NCBI RefSeq assembly: GCF_003967515.1 | Contig: NZ_BIFQ01000001.1 | Coordinates: 372,001-436,000 of the forward strand | Direction: 5' to 3' | DNA: 64,000 nt | Origin: Dictyobacter aurantiacus | Lineage (GTDB): Bacteria; Chloroflexota; Ktedonobacteria; Ktedonobacterales; Ktedonobacteraceae | In this document: positions 30,465 through 38,339 of the stretch, one piece after another | Layout: every line of letters starts with the position of its first letter | Numbering within the stretch: the first letter of the stretch is position 1 | Translations under genes and position numbers: made by a program | The notes under the pieces: model-generated | The model's input: only the letters and a program-made list of their open reading frames with translations | Told to the model about the DNA's origin: nothing | Databases searched by the model: none

Positions 30465-32222
30465 CTAAGAGTTAGGTGGGATGGGTTGATAGATGGTGTA
30501 CCCGGGCACGGAAAAGACCCGGTAGGAGAGGTGCTGGTCCTGGAATCGGCGCTTCACGATCCCCGTCAAATCCTTAATATCTTTCATGGATATATAAATC
30601 GTTGAGTCAGGCGACGCAGGAATCACATAAGATGCGTAGGGATCGCGCTGGGCCGCCGTCAAATAGGGCGTATACTTATTTTGAAAGAGCCGCAAAGTGT
30701 GATCATTGGCGTGATTATAGATGTACGAGGCGCCAGTAACCTGCTCATTGCTATAAAAAGCGATCCGATATGTGAACCAGTATTCCGCATAGATATGCGT
30801 AACATGGTGCGCCTGCAGGGTCTGCACAGTTGCCTCGGCGGATTGCTTGGACGCTTTCGCCAGAGGAAGCTGAGTGACCGCGAGCCAGCTGCCATAGACA
30901 TAAATCGCCAGCAATAAAGTCAAACAGGCAACGCAGGACGCTCGCAGTCCCACAACGGTCCAGCGACGTCTGCCCAGCGAGGAGTTCCGCAATCTGGTCC
31001 CTCCGGCCCACAATGGCCACAGCAACGCCGGAAATCCAATCCAGGTTCCGAGCAGATAGCGGGCATTCCCTCCCGGACCAGTTAACACAGGCATACTGCG
31101 CAGATAGGGCACAACCACTCCCACAACACCCAACAAGAGCAGGAGATGGGCGGTCAGGCGCACGATATGCTGGTGTTCGGTCAGGGTGAGCACATGTTTC
31201 TTGCGCCAGAGCATGAACGCCTTCCCCAGGGCAAAGAGGCCTATCCCACCCGATGCCAATCCCAACGCGCCAAAGAAAAGAGACCAGCCAGCGCCTAGCG
31301 CCATACAATGAGAAGACCAGTCGCTTTCAAAACCCCAGTAATGCAAAAAGAGATATTCCGATTTATGGCAGGTGGGCTCGCCACTGATGATCGGGAAGCT
31401 GATAGTAAACGTATTGAGAATCTGCTCCTTTAACGTGTGAAGCGTGAGCGGGGCCTTGCCAACAATAGAAAAAAGGACGGTGAGCGTATCATGCCCTGGT
31501 TGTGCACCCACATTATAGATGATCAGCGGCGTACTTCCGATGAGCAAGCCAGCCAGGAGGGCGATCAGCCCACCCTTCAACAGCAGTTCACGCCAGCAAA
31601 AAATGAGCAGCAACAGACCGCTACAGGCGATCCAGGGTATGATGGCGCTATAACTCCAGAGGCCAACACTGATGGCTACCGCCCACAGAAAAAAGCAAAG
31701 ATATTGGAGCAGATGCTGCTTTTTTCCTTCTGGAAAAGGGTGGAATGCCGGCCAGAGAACCACCGTAAAGGCCAGAGCGACAAATAGTTCAACTTCAATA
31801 TAGCCACCAATAGCAACCAGCTGCCGTGACAATATGGCGGTCGAACCAAACCCAAAGAGTGCCACCATCCAAAGCGCGAACTGCTCTGTATAGATTTGAC
31901 GAACAAACAGATACAAAAAGACGAGGAAGCCGACGTAGAACAGGGTCATGCCCAGGCGCAACGCGAAAACAGAGCTGCCCATAAAGGAAAAGAGCATCGC
32001 CCCGATGTACGCCTCCAGGACCCCCATATAATCCTGACCATAAAAAACAACAGGACGCTCCCCTTGCTGAATATGCCGGGCCATGATACCCATGACCCCT
32101 TCATCAGCGTTGAAATAGGGCCAGTTATAATAGGCAAGCACCACACGGAGAGCAATAGCAATAAGTAGAATAAGGGCAAGAAAAATATAATGCGGCTTTA
32201 TAGTGATCGTAAATTTCCCCAA
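30465..32222 (-). CDS. GT39-like membrane glycosyltransferase
   Basis: This 585-residue protein has about eleven membrane segments. The first is followed by YYNWPYFNADEGVMGIMARH, in which Asp40-Glu41 is the acidic pair of the ArnT/PMT (GT39) fold that uses polyprenyl-phosphate sugars at the outer membrane face. The C-terminal 150 residues form a soluble outside domain without recognisable family (HVTHIYAEYWFTYRIAFYSN). The substrate is unknown. The frame opens with TTG at 32222, preceded by AGGA at short spacing. It is a different protein from the GT39 at 52126 and stands alone, not within a glycan operon. Confidence 0.8.
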   Translation of the reverse strand: MGKFTITIKPHYIFLALILLIAIALRVVLAYYNWPYFNADEGVMGIMARHIQQGERPVVFYGQDYMGVLEAYIGAMLFSFMGSSVFALRLGMTLFYVGFLVFLYLFVRQIYTEQFALWMVALFGFGSTAILSRQLVAIGGYIEVELFVALAFTVVLWPAFHPFPEGKKQHLLQYLCFFLWAVAISVGLWSYSAIIPWIACSGLLLLIFCWRELLLKGGLIALLAGLLIGSTPLIIYNVGAQPGHDTLTVLFSIVGKAPLTLHTLKEQILNTFTISFPIISGEPTCHKSEYLFLHYWGFESDWSSHCMALGAGWSLFFGALGLASGGIGLFALGKAFMLWRKKHVLTLTEHQHIVRLTAHLLLLLGVVGVVVPYLRSMPVLTGPGGNARYLLGTWIGFPALLWPLWAGGTRLRNSSLGRRRWTVVGLRASCVACLTLLLAIYVYGSWLAVTQLPLAKASKQSAEATVQTLQAHHVTHIYAEYWFTYRIAFYSNEQVTGASYIYNHANDHTLRLFQNKYTPYLTAAQRDPYASYVIPASPDSTIYISMKDIKDLTGIVKRRFQDQHLSYRVFSVPGYTIYQPIPPNS

Positions 32223-32371
32223 TGTATCCTATTTTAGCAGTATTCACAGGATGAAAATTGCTATATCCTTTCTCAAAGTCATAAAAATGATACAGCCCAT
32301 TTTATTGTATAGCAAGAAGTGTACCCATAAAAGGCTAATAGCAATATATCTCTACAGAATAGAAGTTTTTT

Positions 32372-32716
32372 TTACAAAGCAGACGAAGCAGTAAAACGAG
32401 GGGGAAGAGAACCATACGACGAGAGGGAAACATAAAAAAGACTCGATTGCCAATCACATGGCCTGAGAATGACAGGAATAACTTGTGCTTCATGATTTTT
32501 ATAGCGATCAAGTGTTATTTGCATTTCGACTTCATAACAATAATCGGATGAAAGAGAGTCAGGGCTTACAAGGAGCAGAATGATATCAGCATTTTTAATA
32601 TGTTGATCCAACCCTTGAAATCGAGAACTACCTGCTACAATTTTACGATCATGCCATCCTTTAATAAGACCCTCACGTTTCAATTGCTCAAGGTGTTTTT
32701 CCAAGCACGCTAACAT
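32372..32716 (-). pseudogene. TIR-domain remnant
   Basis: The frame reads as the middle of a TIR domain: LEKHLEQLKREGLIKGWHDR, then ADIILLLVSPDSLSSDYCYE and VIPVILRPCDW. The glutamate of the SDYCYEVEM motif (Glu64), the NADase catalytic position in active TIR enzymes, is kept. The first beta strand is missing: in-frame codons upstream read PYAQDDWD (family SYAxxD) but run into a TAA without a start. The C-terminus after DWQSSLF departs from the family pattern and ends early. No partner domain is visible. It is most likely a decayed defence or signalling gene. Confidence 0.7.
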
Positions 32717-33063
32717 ATCCCAATCATCTTGAGCGTAGGGAAAAAGAGAGTTATAATCATGCCCATGTTAAATGTTGCCCTTAAAAAGTATTATTATTAC
32801 TCATTATATATGTCATTCTAGCATATTGATGTTTAAGTAAACCAATAAAAAGGCATCCTAGATTACCAAAATTTCCTAAGCGATATAGTCAACTTGCAAA
32901 AAACACAACAACCATTATGCTGCTGATCTCTAGGGCTTCCTGGATTTGGAGACCACTCTACTAGGGTCTGGATAAAAGTAGAGCAATGACCACAGAAGCT
33001 GGCTGTGAATTACTACAGCCAGCTTCTGTGGTCATTGCTCAGTATCTTAACCTATTTTTTATA
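32717..33063. other. intergenic region between TIR remnant and permease gene
   Basis: A 347-base non-coding stretch. The first part still encodes the degenerate N-terminal edge of the TIR domain, followed by AT-rich DNA and a large palindrome (32981-33040). Confidence 0.4.
32981..33040 (-). terminator. palindrome, 26-bp arms, downstream of the permease gene
   Basis: Arms 32981-33006 and 33015-33040 are exact reverse complements with an 8-base loop. It begins about 23 bases after the permease stop, with no T-run on the minus strand. Confidence 0.75.
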
Positions 33064-34443
33064 TTAATTGCTTGATTTTTCCTCTAGAGGCTTGCTAGCT
33101 GGTTCTGTCCCGACAGCTGCATCGGCAAAGACCGCTTCATCAGGCTGAGAATTGCGCTCTTTCAAAATCTGGTAGAGGATGATAGAGGCAAAGGTGGCCA
33201 GGCCAATGCCATCGATGGCAATGGTGCCAAACTGAACGGCAAGCCCGCCCGTCATGCCAGCGCCGATAACCAGGGCCACGCCAGCCGGAATGAGATTGCT
33301 GCTCTTCGAGAAGTCTACCCTGTTCTCAATCCAGATGCGTCCTCCCGTGACAGCGATAAGACCAAAGAGCACGATGGAAAGCCCACCGAACACACCGCTG
33401 GGTATGGTGCCTACAACGGCCCCAAACTTCGGACAAAAGCCGAACAGGATGGCGATGCAGCTGGCGATCACAAAGATAAGCGTGGAATAGACGCGGTTGA
33501 CCGCCATCACGCCGATATTTTCAGCGTAGGTCGTCACACCCGTGCCACCAAAAGAGCCAGCCAGGATCGTGGCTACAGAGTCTCCCAGAAACGCACGGCC
33601 CAGGTATTTGTCAAGGTTGTGCCCGGTCATGGCTCCGACCGCCTTGATGTGTCCGATGTTTTCAGCGGCCAGAATGATGGCGACGGGGGCGATAATGCTG
33701 ATGGCATTCGTGTGAAAGACGGGTGTCGAAAACTGCGGCAACCCTATCCACGCGGCCTTACTGACCTGGGTAAAATCGATCCTGGGGCCGATACCGGCTA
33801 ATCCAAAGAGAGCATACACGACATATCCCACGATGCCGCCGATCAAAATGGGCAGCCGGCGCAGCAGGCCAGGAGCATAGACGGAAACCAGGGCCACAGC
33901 AATAATGGTGACCAGCGCCATCCACGCGTCAAAGGACGTGGTGGCCGCCTGCTTGATGGCGGAAACCGAGAGGTTGAGACCTATCACCATGACAACCGTA
34001 CCTGTAACAACCGGGGGCATGAGATAATCTAGCCACCGGTATCCTGCTAGCAACACGGCTATCGCGATGATGGCATACACCACTCCGGCCGCGATAATAC
34101 CACCCAGGGCTACCGAAATATTGGGATTGGGTCCTGTTCCCAGTGGATGGCCCGTCGCGGTAGCGACCACCCCGAGAAAGGCGAAGCTCGAACCGACATA
34201 GCTGGGTACGCGTCCTCCAACGAACAGGAAAAAGATAAGGGTGCCGATGCCGGAAAAGAGGATCGCTGTATTAGGAGGGAAGCCCATCAGAAGAGGGGCC
34301 ACGACGGTCGAACCAAACATCGCCAGCACGTGCTGGAAGCCCAGCAACAAACTCGGTCCCCAAGGTAATCGTTCGTCGGGGGCCACGATTCCACCGCTCG
34401 TATTCACCTTCCAGCGGGGAAAATACCTGGTTTTACTATCCAT
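33064..34443 (-). CDS. NCS2-family nucleobase (uracil/xanthine) permease
   Basis: This transporter of about 459 residues has 12-14 membrane segments. The N-terminal LPWGPSLLLGFQHVLAMFGS, then GIGTLIFFLFVGGRVPSYVG and SSFAFLGVV, is the uracil-xanthine permease pattern. The conserved acidic segments are AENIGHIKAVGAMTG and FGGTGVTTYAENIGVMAVNR. The family imports uracil or purine bases with protons; the FGGTGVTTYAEN form is closer to uracil permeases such as UraA than to purine carriers, so uracil is favoured. AAGGA lies six bases before the ATG at 34443; an ATG at 34449 is less well placed. A promoter and a terminator-like hairpin precede the gene, so expression is probably regulated by attenuation, as would fit pyrimidine salvage. 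Confidence 0.88.
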   Translation of the reverse strand: MDSKTRYFPRWKVNTSGGIVAPDERLPWGPSLLLGFQHVLAMFGSTVVAPLLMGFPPNTAILFSGIGTLIFFLFVGGRVPSYVGSSFAFLGVVATATGHPLGTGPNPNISVALGGIIAAGVVYAIIAIAVLLAGYRWLDYLMPPVVTGTVVMVIGLNLSVSAIKQAATTSFDAWMALVTIIAVALVSVYAPGLLRRLPILIGGIVGYVVYALFGLAGIGPRIDFTQVSKAAWIGLPQFSTPVFHTNAISIIAPVAIILAAENIGHIKAVGAMTGHNLDKYLGRAFLGDSVATILAGSFGGTGVTTYAENIGVMAVNRVYSTLIFVIASCIAILFGFCPKFGAVVGTIPSGVFGGLSIVLFGLIAVTGGRIWIENRVDFSKSSNLIPAGVALVIGAGMTGGLAVQFGTIAIDGIGLATFASIILYQILKERNSQPDEAVFADAAVGTEPASKPLEEKSSN

Positions 34444-34492
34444 TGTCATTCCTTTCTCCCAGGACAAATCAATAAGTGCAGAGTAAGTACAT

Positions 34493-34518
34493 AAAAAAAC
34501 TCATCCACCTGGGATGAG
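34493..34518 (-). terminator. leader terminator (attenuator) of the permease gene
   Basis: On the minus strand a 7-bp stem (34512-34518 with 34500-34506, loop of 5) is followed at once by seven T (34493-34499). It lies between the promoter and the start codon, 50 bases before the gene. Confidence 0.7.
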
Positions 34519-34572
34519 AAGTAGAAGAGAGAACCTTGTCTATAGAATGGCCCAATTAATTAAACTTGTGGC

Positions 34573-34601
34573 AGTATATGTGCTCTGCAGGCAAAAGTCA
34601 A
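34573..34601 (-). promoter_or_regulatory. sigma-70 promoter of the permease gene
   Basis: On the minus strand TTGACT (34596-34601) and TATACT (34573-34578) are 17 bases apart, placing the transcription start near 34566. Confidence 0.75.
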
Positions 34602-34618
34602 GCTACGCTATTTTGAGT

Positions 34619-34746
34619 ATGTCTGACTCTCGTCATCATGGGGGCACGCCAGCGCCTCCGCACAGGCGTCCGCTGTGCGGCCGCCCTGTCTTTGTGCGTG
34701 GTGCAACAGGGGCGCGCATGCGCGCCCCTGTTGCACCACGCACAAA
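34619..34746 (+). repeat. copy C of the module-plus-palindrome repeat
   Basis: Bases 34619-34690 are the conserved module (ATGTCTGACTCTCGTCATCA at its start, GCGGCCGC near its end). They are followed directly by a 56-bp perfect palindrome without loop (arms 34691-34718 and 34719-34746). It lies between the divergent permease promoter and the 3' end of the FKBP gene, where the palindrome may act as the FKBP terminator. Confidence 0.75.
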
Positions 34747-34772
34747 ACAATGTGTCTGAAAAAAACCGCTGT

Positions 34773-35522
34773 TTAGCCGGTTGGGGAGCTCTGTTGTGGT
34801 GGCTGCGTAAAGGCGACCGCGGTCACGTCAAAAATGAGGGTCGCGTTGGCAGGGATAATCACCTTGCCACTCTGGTCCTTCTGCGCACCGGAGCCATAGC
34901 CCAGGCTGGGGGGAATGATCAGGCGACGCGTCTCGCCAATCTTCATGCCGGTGACGCCGTCTTCCCAACCTTTAATGACCTGTCCCTGTCCAAGGGTTAC
35001 GGCGAACGGCTGACCACCATGATCATAGCTACTATCGAATTTCTTGTTGGTGCCTTTAATCCAACCGGTATACTCAAAAGCAACCGTGCGGCCGCTCTGA
35101 ATGGTATCACCATCGCCGGCTTTGATAATTTGATACTGCACCCCCGAAGAGGTCTTCTGCACAGGGCTCGTCACCTGGGGAGGAGTATCCGGGCCTTTGG
35201 GATTGGCCTTGATCAAGGATTGTACATTGGCGGTGGCCTGAGCGTTGACCGCGTTGGCGGTCTGGGTGGATTGCGCGACCACCGCGTTGGCCGTCGCGGT
35301 CGCGTGCGCGTCGGCACGGGCGGCTTGATCACTGCTCTCGCGAGCAGCCATTATGGCCCATGTTACGGCGGCAATCAAGATTAGCAGCGCGACGACACCG
35401 CTAATTACTAACTGTCTGCGACGGGCGCGACGTCGCTTCCGTAGCTCGCGCTCCCGCTGGCGCTGCCCCGGACGGCCGGCGCCCGATGGGGAAGAATTTA
35501 GATTTTTCGTAGTCTGGGTCAC
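34773..35522 (-). CDS. FKBP-type peptidyl-prolyl isomerase, membrane-anchored
   Basis: This 249-residue protein has a basic cytoplasmic N-terminus (RERELRKRRRARRRQLV) and one membrane segment (about residues 39-61). An Ala/Thr/Gln-rich extracellular stalk follows, then an FKBP domain (about residues 130-245). The domain shows the fold pattern VAFEYTGWIKGTNKKFDSSY, VIKGWEDGVTGMKIGE and PPSLGYGSG. It would catalyse cis-trans isomerisation at prolines of exported proteins. The usual catalytic-pocket residues (Tyr, Phe-Asp, Val-Ile, Trp, Tyr) are all present. The start is GTG, with AGAGGAGA about 9-10 bases upstream. Confidence 0.92.
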   Translation of the reverse strand: MTQTTKNLNSSPSGAGRPGQRQRERELRKRRRARRRQLVISGVVALLILIAAVTWAIMAARESSDQAARADAHATATANAVVAQSTQTANAVNAQATANVQSLIKANPKGPDTPPQVTSPVQKTSSGVQYQIIKAGDGDTIQSGRTVAFEYTGWIKGTNKKFDSSYDHGGQPFAVTLGQGQVIKGWEDGVTGMKIGETRRLIIPPSLGYGSGAQKDQSGKVIIPANATLIFDVTAVAFTQPPQQSSPTG

Positions 35523-35692
35523 GGAACAATCTTCTCCTCTGGATGATAGGCATAATCATAGCAGGTCGAGGTTACCACTAATTTACATATCTGACAAGGG
35601 GTAGAAGCAAGTGAAACACTCACAGTATGCTTCTTCTTGACATTCTTGCTAAAATAGACTCAACTATAGTACTACTCGGTTAAGGAGTATCC

Positions 35693-35698
35693 ATGTGA
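35693..35698 (+). promoter_or_regulatory. start-stop element (ATGTGA) overlapping a GTG start
   Basis: The ribosome binding site AAGGAG (35682-35687) is followed by ATG TGA at 35693-35698. The likely start of the methyltransferase, GTG at 35695, overlaps it in another frame. Ribosomes starting at the ATG would stop after one codon, which could lower or time expression of the enzyme. Confidence 0.4.
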
Positions 35699-38241
35699 CT
35701 GAGTTGTCGTCTATGCATTATCCATCCTCTAGTTCGGAACAGCTGAACAAAAGGTTTTACCATCAGTTTAAGTCTGAACATGCTTATGCCGTCAGACAAC
35801 TTCGTGGTGCACCAGATGAAGCTGAAGGACACACCTATATCACCACGCTCCTCCTCCGATTGATGGTCCTGTTTTTTCTGCAAGCCCAGGGATTTCTTGA
35901 TCACGATCAACGGTATCTCTTGCATTACCTTCAACTGGCCCAGCAGCGCTCAGGTTCCGACTGCTTCTTTCGTGAATATCTGTTGCCCCTCTTCACGACA
36001 TTGTATACGGGTCAGCCCACTACAGCACATCACAGCTCTGGCCATTTGCCACGAGTAGAGATCCCGCTTTTTCTGCCAGAGGCACTGGAATTACGCTCTC
36101 CTCACCTCAAACTATCAGATGCCACTTTCTTTCGACTGTTTACCTTTTTGCACACTTACCAATGGAAACTTGATGACCAATCCGAACCGGAAAATAATGC
36201 GCTCCGGCCCTCGATTCTGGCTTTTATCTTTGAGCACCACTGTGATCAAAAGCTAACAGGGACCTACTATACGCAGGACGATATCGCGTTCTATATCACC
36301 AGCAATACGATCCTGCCGCGTTTGTTTACGCTGGTTGCCGAAGATCAGCCGGAGGATTTAGGGGAGCAAGCACCGTGCTGGCAACTACTCAGCGAACAGC
36401 CCGATCGCTATATCCCGATGGCGATACAGACAACAAGCTATCTGCCAGAAGAGACTGAGCGTGAGTATGCATATCGCCAGCAGCGCTATCGCGCTCTTTT
36501 GTCCAAACTCAGGACTGGCTCAATCCATGATATTGTAGATCTTACCACCAATGGCCTGGATCTGCAACGCTTTCTGATTGATATCCTCTCGCGTAGCCAG
36601 AAGCTGACTTTCTTACAGGCCTTTTTACGGCGGCTACAGCGGCTTACGGTGCTGGATCCTACCTGTGGATCAGGGGCATTCTTGCTGGCTGCGACCAGGC
36701 TTCTCTATCCGCTCTACACCTGTTGCCTGGAGCAGATAGATCTGCTTGCAAGCACATCACAGGTCCTCTGTGGTGACGATACTTCCCAACAGTTCGCAGA
36801 GGTAACATCGGGCACGGAAGCTCCTCAAGCAGCAACTGTGGGGTGTGTGCTCCCACGCCCGGCAGCCATTATGCGTACGATCCTGTCCTTTAATCTCTAC
36901 GGAGTAGAGCTCCTGCCAGCAGCCAGTGAGATTTGCCGCCTGCGTCTCTACCTGGCCCTGCTGGCATCGATCAGTCAGATTGAGAATGTGCCCCCGATGA
37001 GCGCGCTGCGCCTGCATATTCGAACCGGCAACGCGCTGGTCGGAGAGATACGCCGCACTGGCCCCATACCGCCTCAGGGGTCTGCACCAACCTTACACCA
37101 TCCGCCAGCGTTTCACTGGCATTTCGAGTTTCCTCAGGTATTTAGCAGGGGTGGATTTGATGTTATCATCGGGAATCCTCCCTACCTGGAACACAGCAAG
37201 ATCAGACATGAGTACGCGGTTCATGGCTATGAGGAGACGAGCTGTGGCAACATCTACGCCGCCGTTATCGAGCGTTCCCTGGCGCTGTGTAAACCAGGCC
37301 AGGGACGGCTGGGATTCATTGTGCCGATCAGCCTGTGCGGCGCGCAGCGCTTTGTCGCGCTGCGCCAGAGCCTGTTGTCGATCAGCACCACCCTGTGGCT
37401 GGCCAATTTTGAAATCTTTCCCTGCCGCCTCTTTGAAGGAGCCTTTCAACGCCTCTCGATCCTGCTGCTGCACGTGCAAAACAGTTCACGCGTCGCATCG
37501 GTCAGTACCCTCTACGTCACACGCATTCATCGCTGGTATAGTGCTGAACGCCCCTACCTGCTCGCTCTACTCATGTACACGAGTGTGCCATCTATGCCTA
37601 CCGATTGGCCGCTTGTTTTCCCGAAACTGGCCGCGACCCAGCAAGCTCACCTGCTCAACCAGCTACGTCAGCAAACGCGCGGCATGGATATAGGAAAATC
37701 CATCACTGAACGGCCGAGCGATCATTTTATTTATTACCAGGAGGCAACCAATTATTGGACCAAAGCCGTCTGCCATATCCCGTTTTATAAGAAAAACGGG
37801 GTGGTTATGATCCCTCCTCACGGTCGCTTGCTCTATTTCGCGCGCAGGAATACTGCATTGAATGTTATGGCTGTCTTGAATAGTTCGTTATTCTATGTCT
37901 GGTTTGCCACCTACTCGGATGGCTTCCATCTATCCGATACCCTGGTCAAACATTTTCCGCTCAGCCAGGAGGTATTGGAGTCAACAGAACTGGCAGAGAT
38001 GGCGGAGCAGTTGGAGGCAGAAATCCTGCGCAATGCTCGCCTGAGCACACGCAATACCAGGCGTAAACAGGGCACAGGCCATCAGATAGAGTTGGCCGAG
38101 TATTATATGCGTTTCTCCAAACCCCTGCTGGATGAGATCGATCGCCTGCTGGCCCGGCATTTTCAGTTGACGCCAGAAAACCTGGATTTTATCCTCCACT
38201 ACGATGAAAAACATCGCATAGCGCGGCAAGGCAAGAGGTAG
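35695..38241 (+). CDS. Eco57I-type DNA adenine methyltransferase, paralogue 1
   Basis: This 848-residue protein has a long helical N-terminal region with LLLRLMVLFFLQAQGFLDHD. The AdoMet-binding motif X region is TGTYYTQDDIAFYI, motif I is LDPTCGSGAFLL (Asp321), and motif IV is NPPY (494-497), the catalytic motif of N6-adenine methyltransferases. The C-terminal 350 residues fit the target-recognition and coiled regions of type IIG/PglX-like enzymes. I see no PD-(D/E)xK nuclease motif and no helicase, so it may be methylation-only or rely on another protein. The start is GTG with AAGGAG at proper spacing. A homologous gene follows 98 bases downstream, and no restriction partner is adjacent. 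Confidence 0.85.
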   Translation: MTELSSMHYPSSSSEQLNKRFYHQFKSEHAYAVRQLRGAPDEAEGHTYITTLLLRLMVLFFLQAQGFLDHDQRYLLHYLQLAQQRSGSDCFFREYLLPLFTTLYTGQPTTAHHSSGHLPRVEIPLFLPEALELRSPHLKLSDATFFRLFTFLHTYQWKLDDQSEPENNALRPSILAFIFEHHCDQKLTGTYYTQDDIAFYITSNTILPRLFTLVAEDQPEDLGEQAPCWQLLSEQPDRYIPMAIQTTSYLPEETEREYAYRQQRYRALLSKLRTGSIHDIVDLTTNGLDLQRFLIDILSRSQKLTFLQAFLRRLQRLTVLDPTCGSGAFLLAATRLLYPLYTCCLEQIDLLASTSQVLCGDDTSQQFAEVTSGTEAPQAATVGCVLPRPAAIMRTILSFNLYGVELLPAASEICRLRLYLALLASISQIENVPPMSALRLHIRTGNALVGEIRRTGPIPPQGSAPTLHHPPAFHWHFEFPQVFSRGGFDVIIGNPPYLEHSKIRHEYAVHGYEETSCGNIYAAVIERSLALCKPGQGRLGFIVPISLCGAQRFVALRQSLLSISTTLWLANFEIFPCRLFEGAFQRLSILLLHVQNSSRVASVSTLYVTRIHRWYSAERPYLLALLMYTSVPSMPTDWPLVFPKLAATQQAHLLNQLRQQTRGMDIGKSITERPSDHFIYYQEATNYWTKAVCHIPFYKKNGVVMIPPHGRLLYFARRNTALNVMAVLNSSLFYVWFATYSDGFHLSDTLVKHFPLSQEVLESTELAEMAEQLEAEILRNARLSTRNTRRKQGTGHQIELAEYYMRFSKPLLDEIDRLLARHFQLTPENLDFILHYDEKHRIARQGKR

Positions 38242-38265
38242 CCAATCACAAGAGATACGTATAGC

Positions 38266-38307
38266 ACACTTTACGATTTTTTTATATTCGTTAATATTAT
38301 AAAGTGT
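38266..38307 (+). promoter_or_regulatory. 8-bp inverted repeat between the two methyltransferase genes
   Basis: ACACTTTA (38266-38273) and TAAAGTGT (38300-38307) flank a very AT-rich core upstream of the second gene's GTG start. It could be an operator or a weak hairpin; no protein can be named. Confidence 0.3.
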
Positions 38308-38339
38308 AAAATACATTTGCGACAGAACGGGATGAAGCT

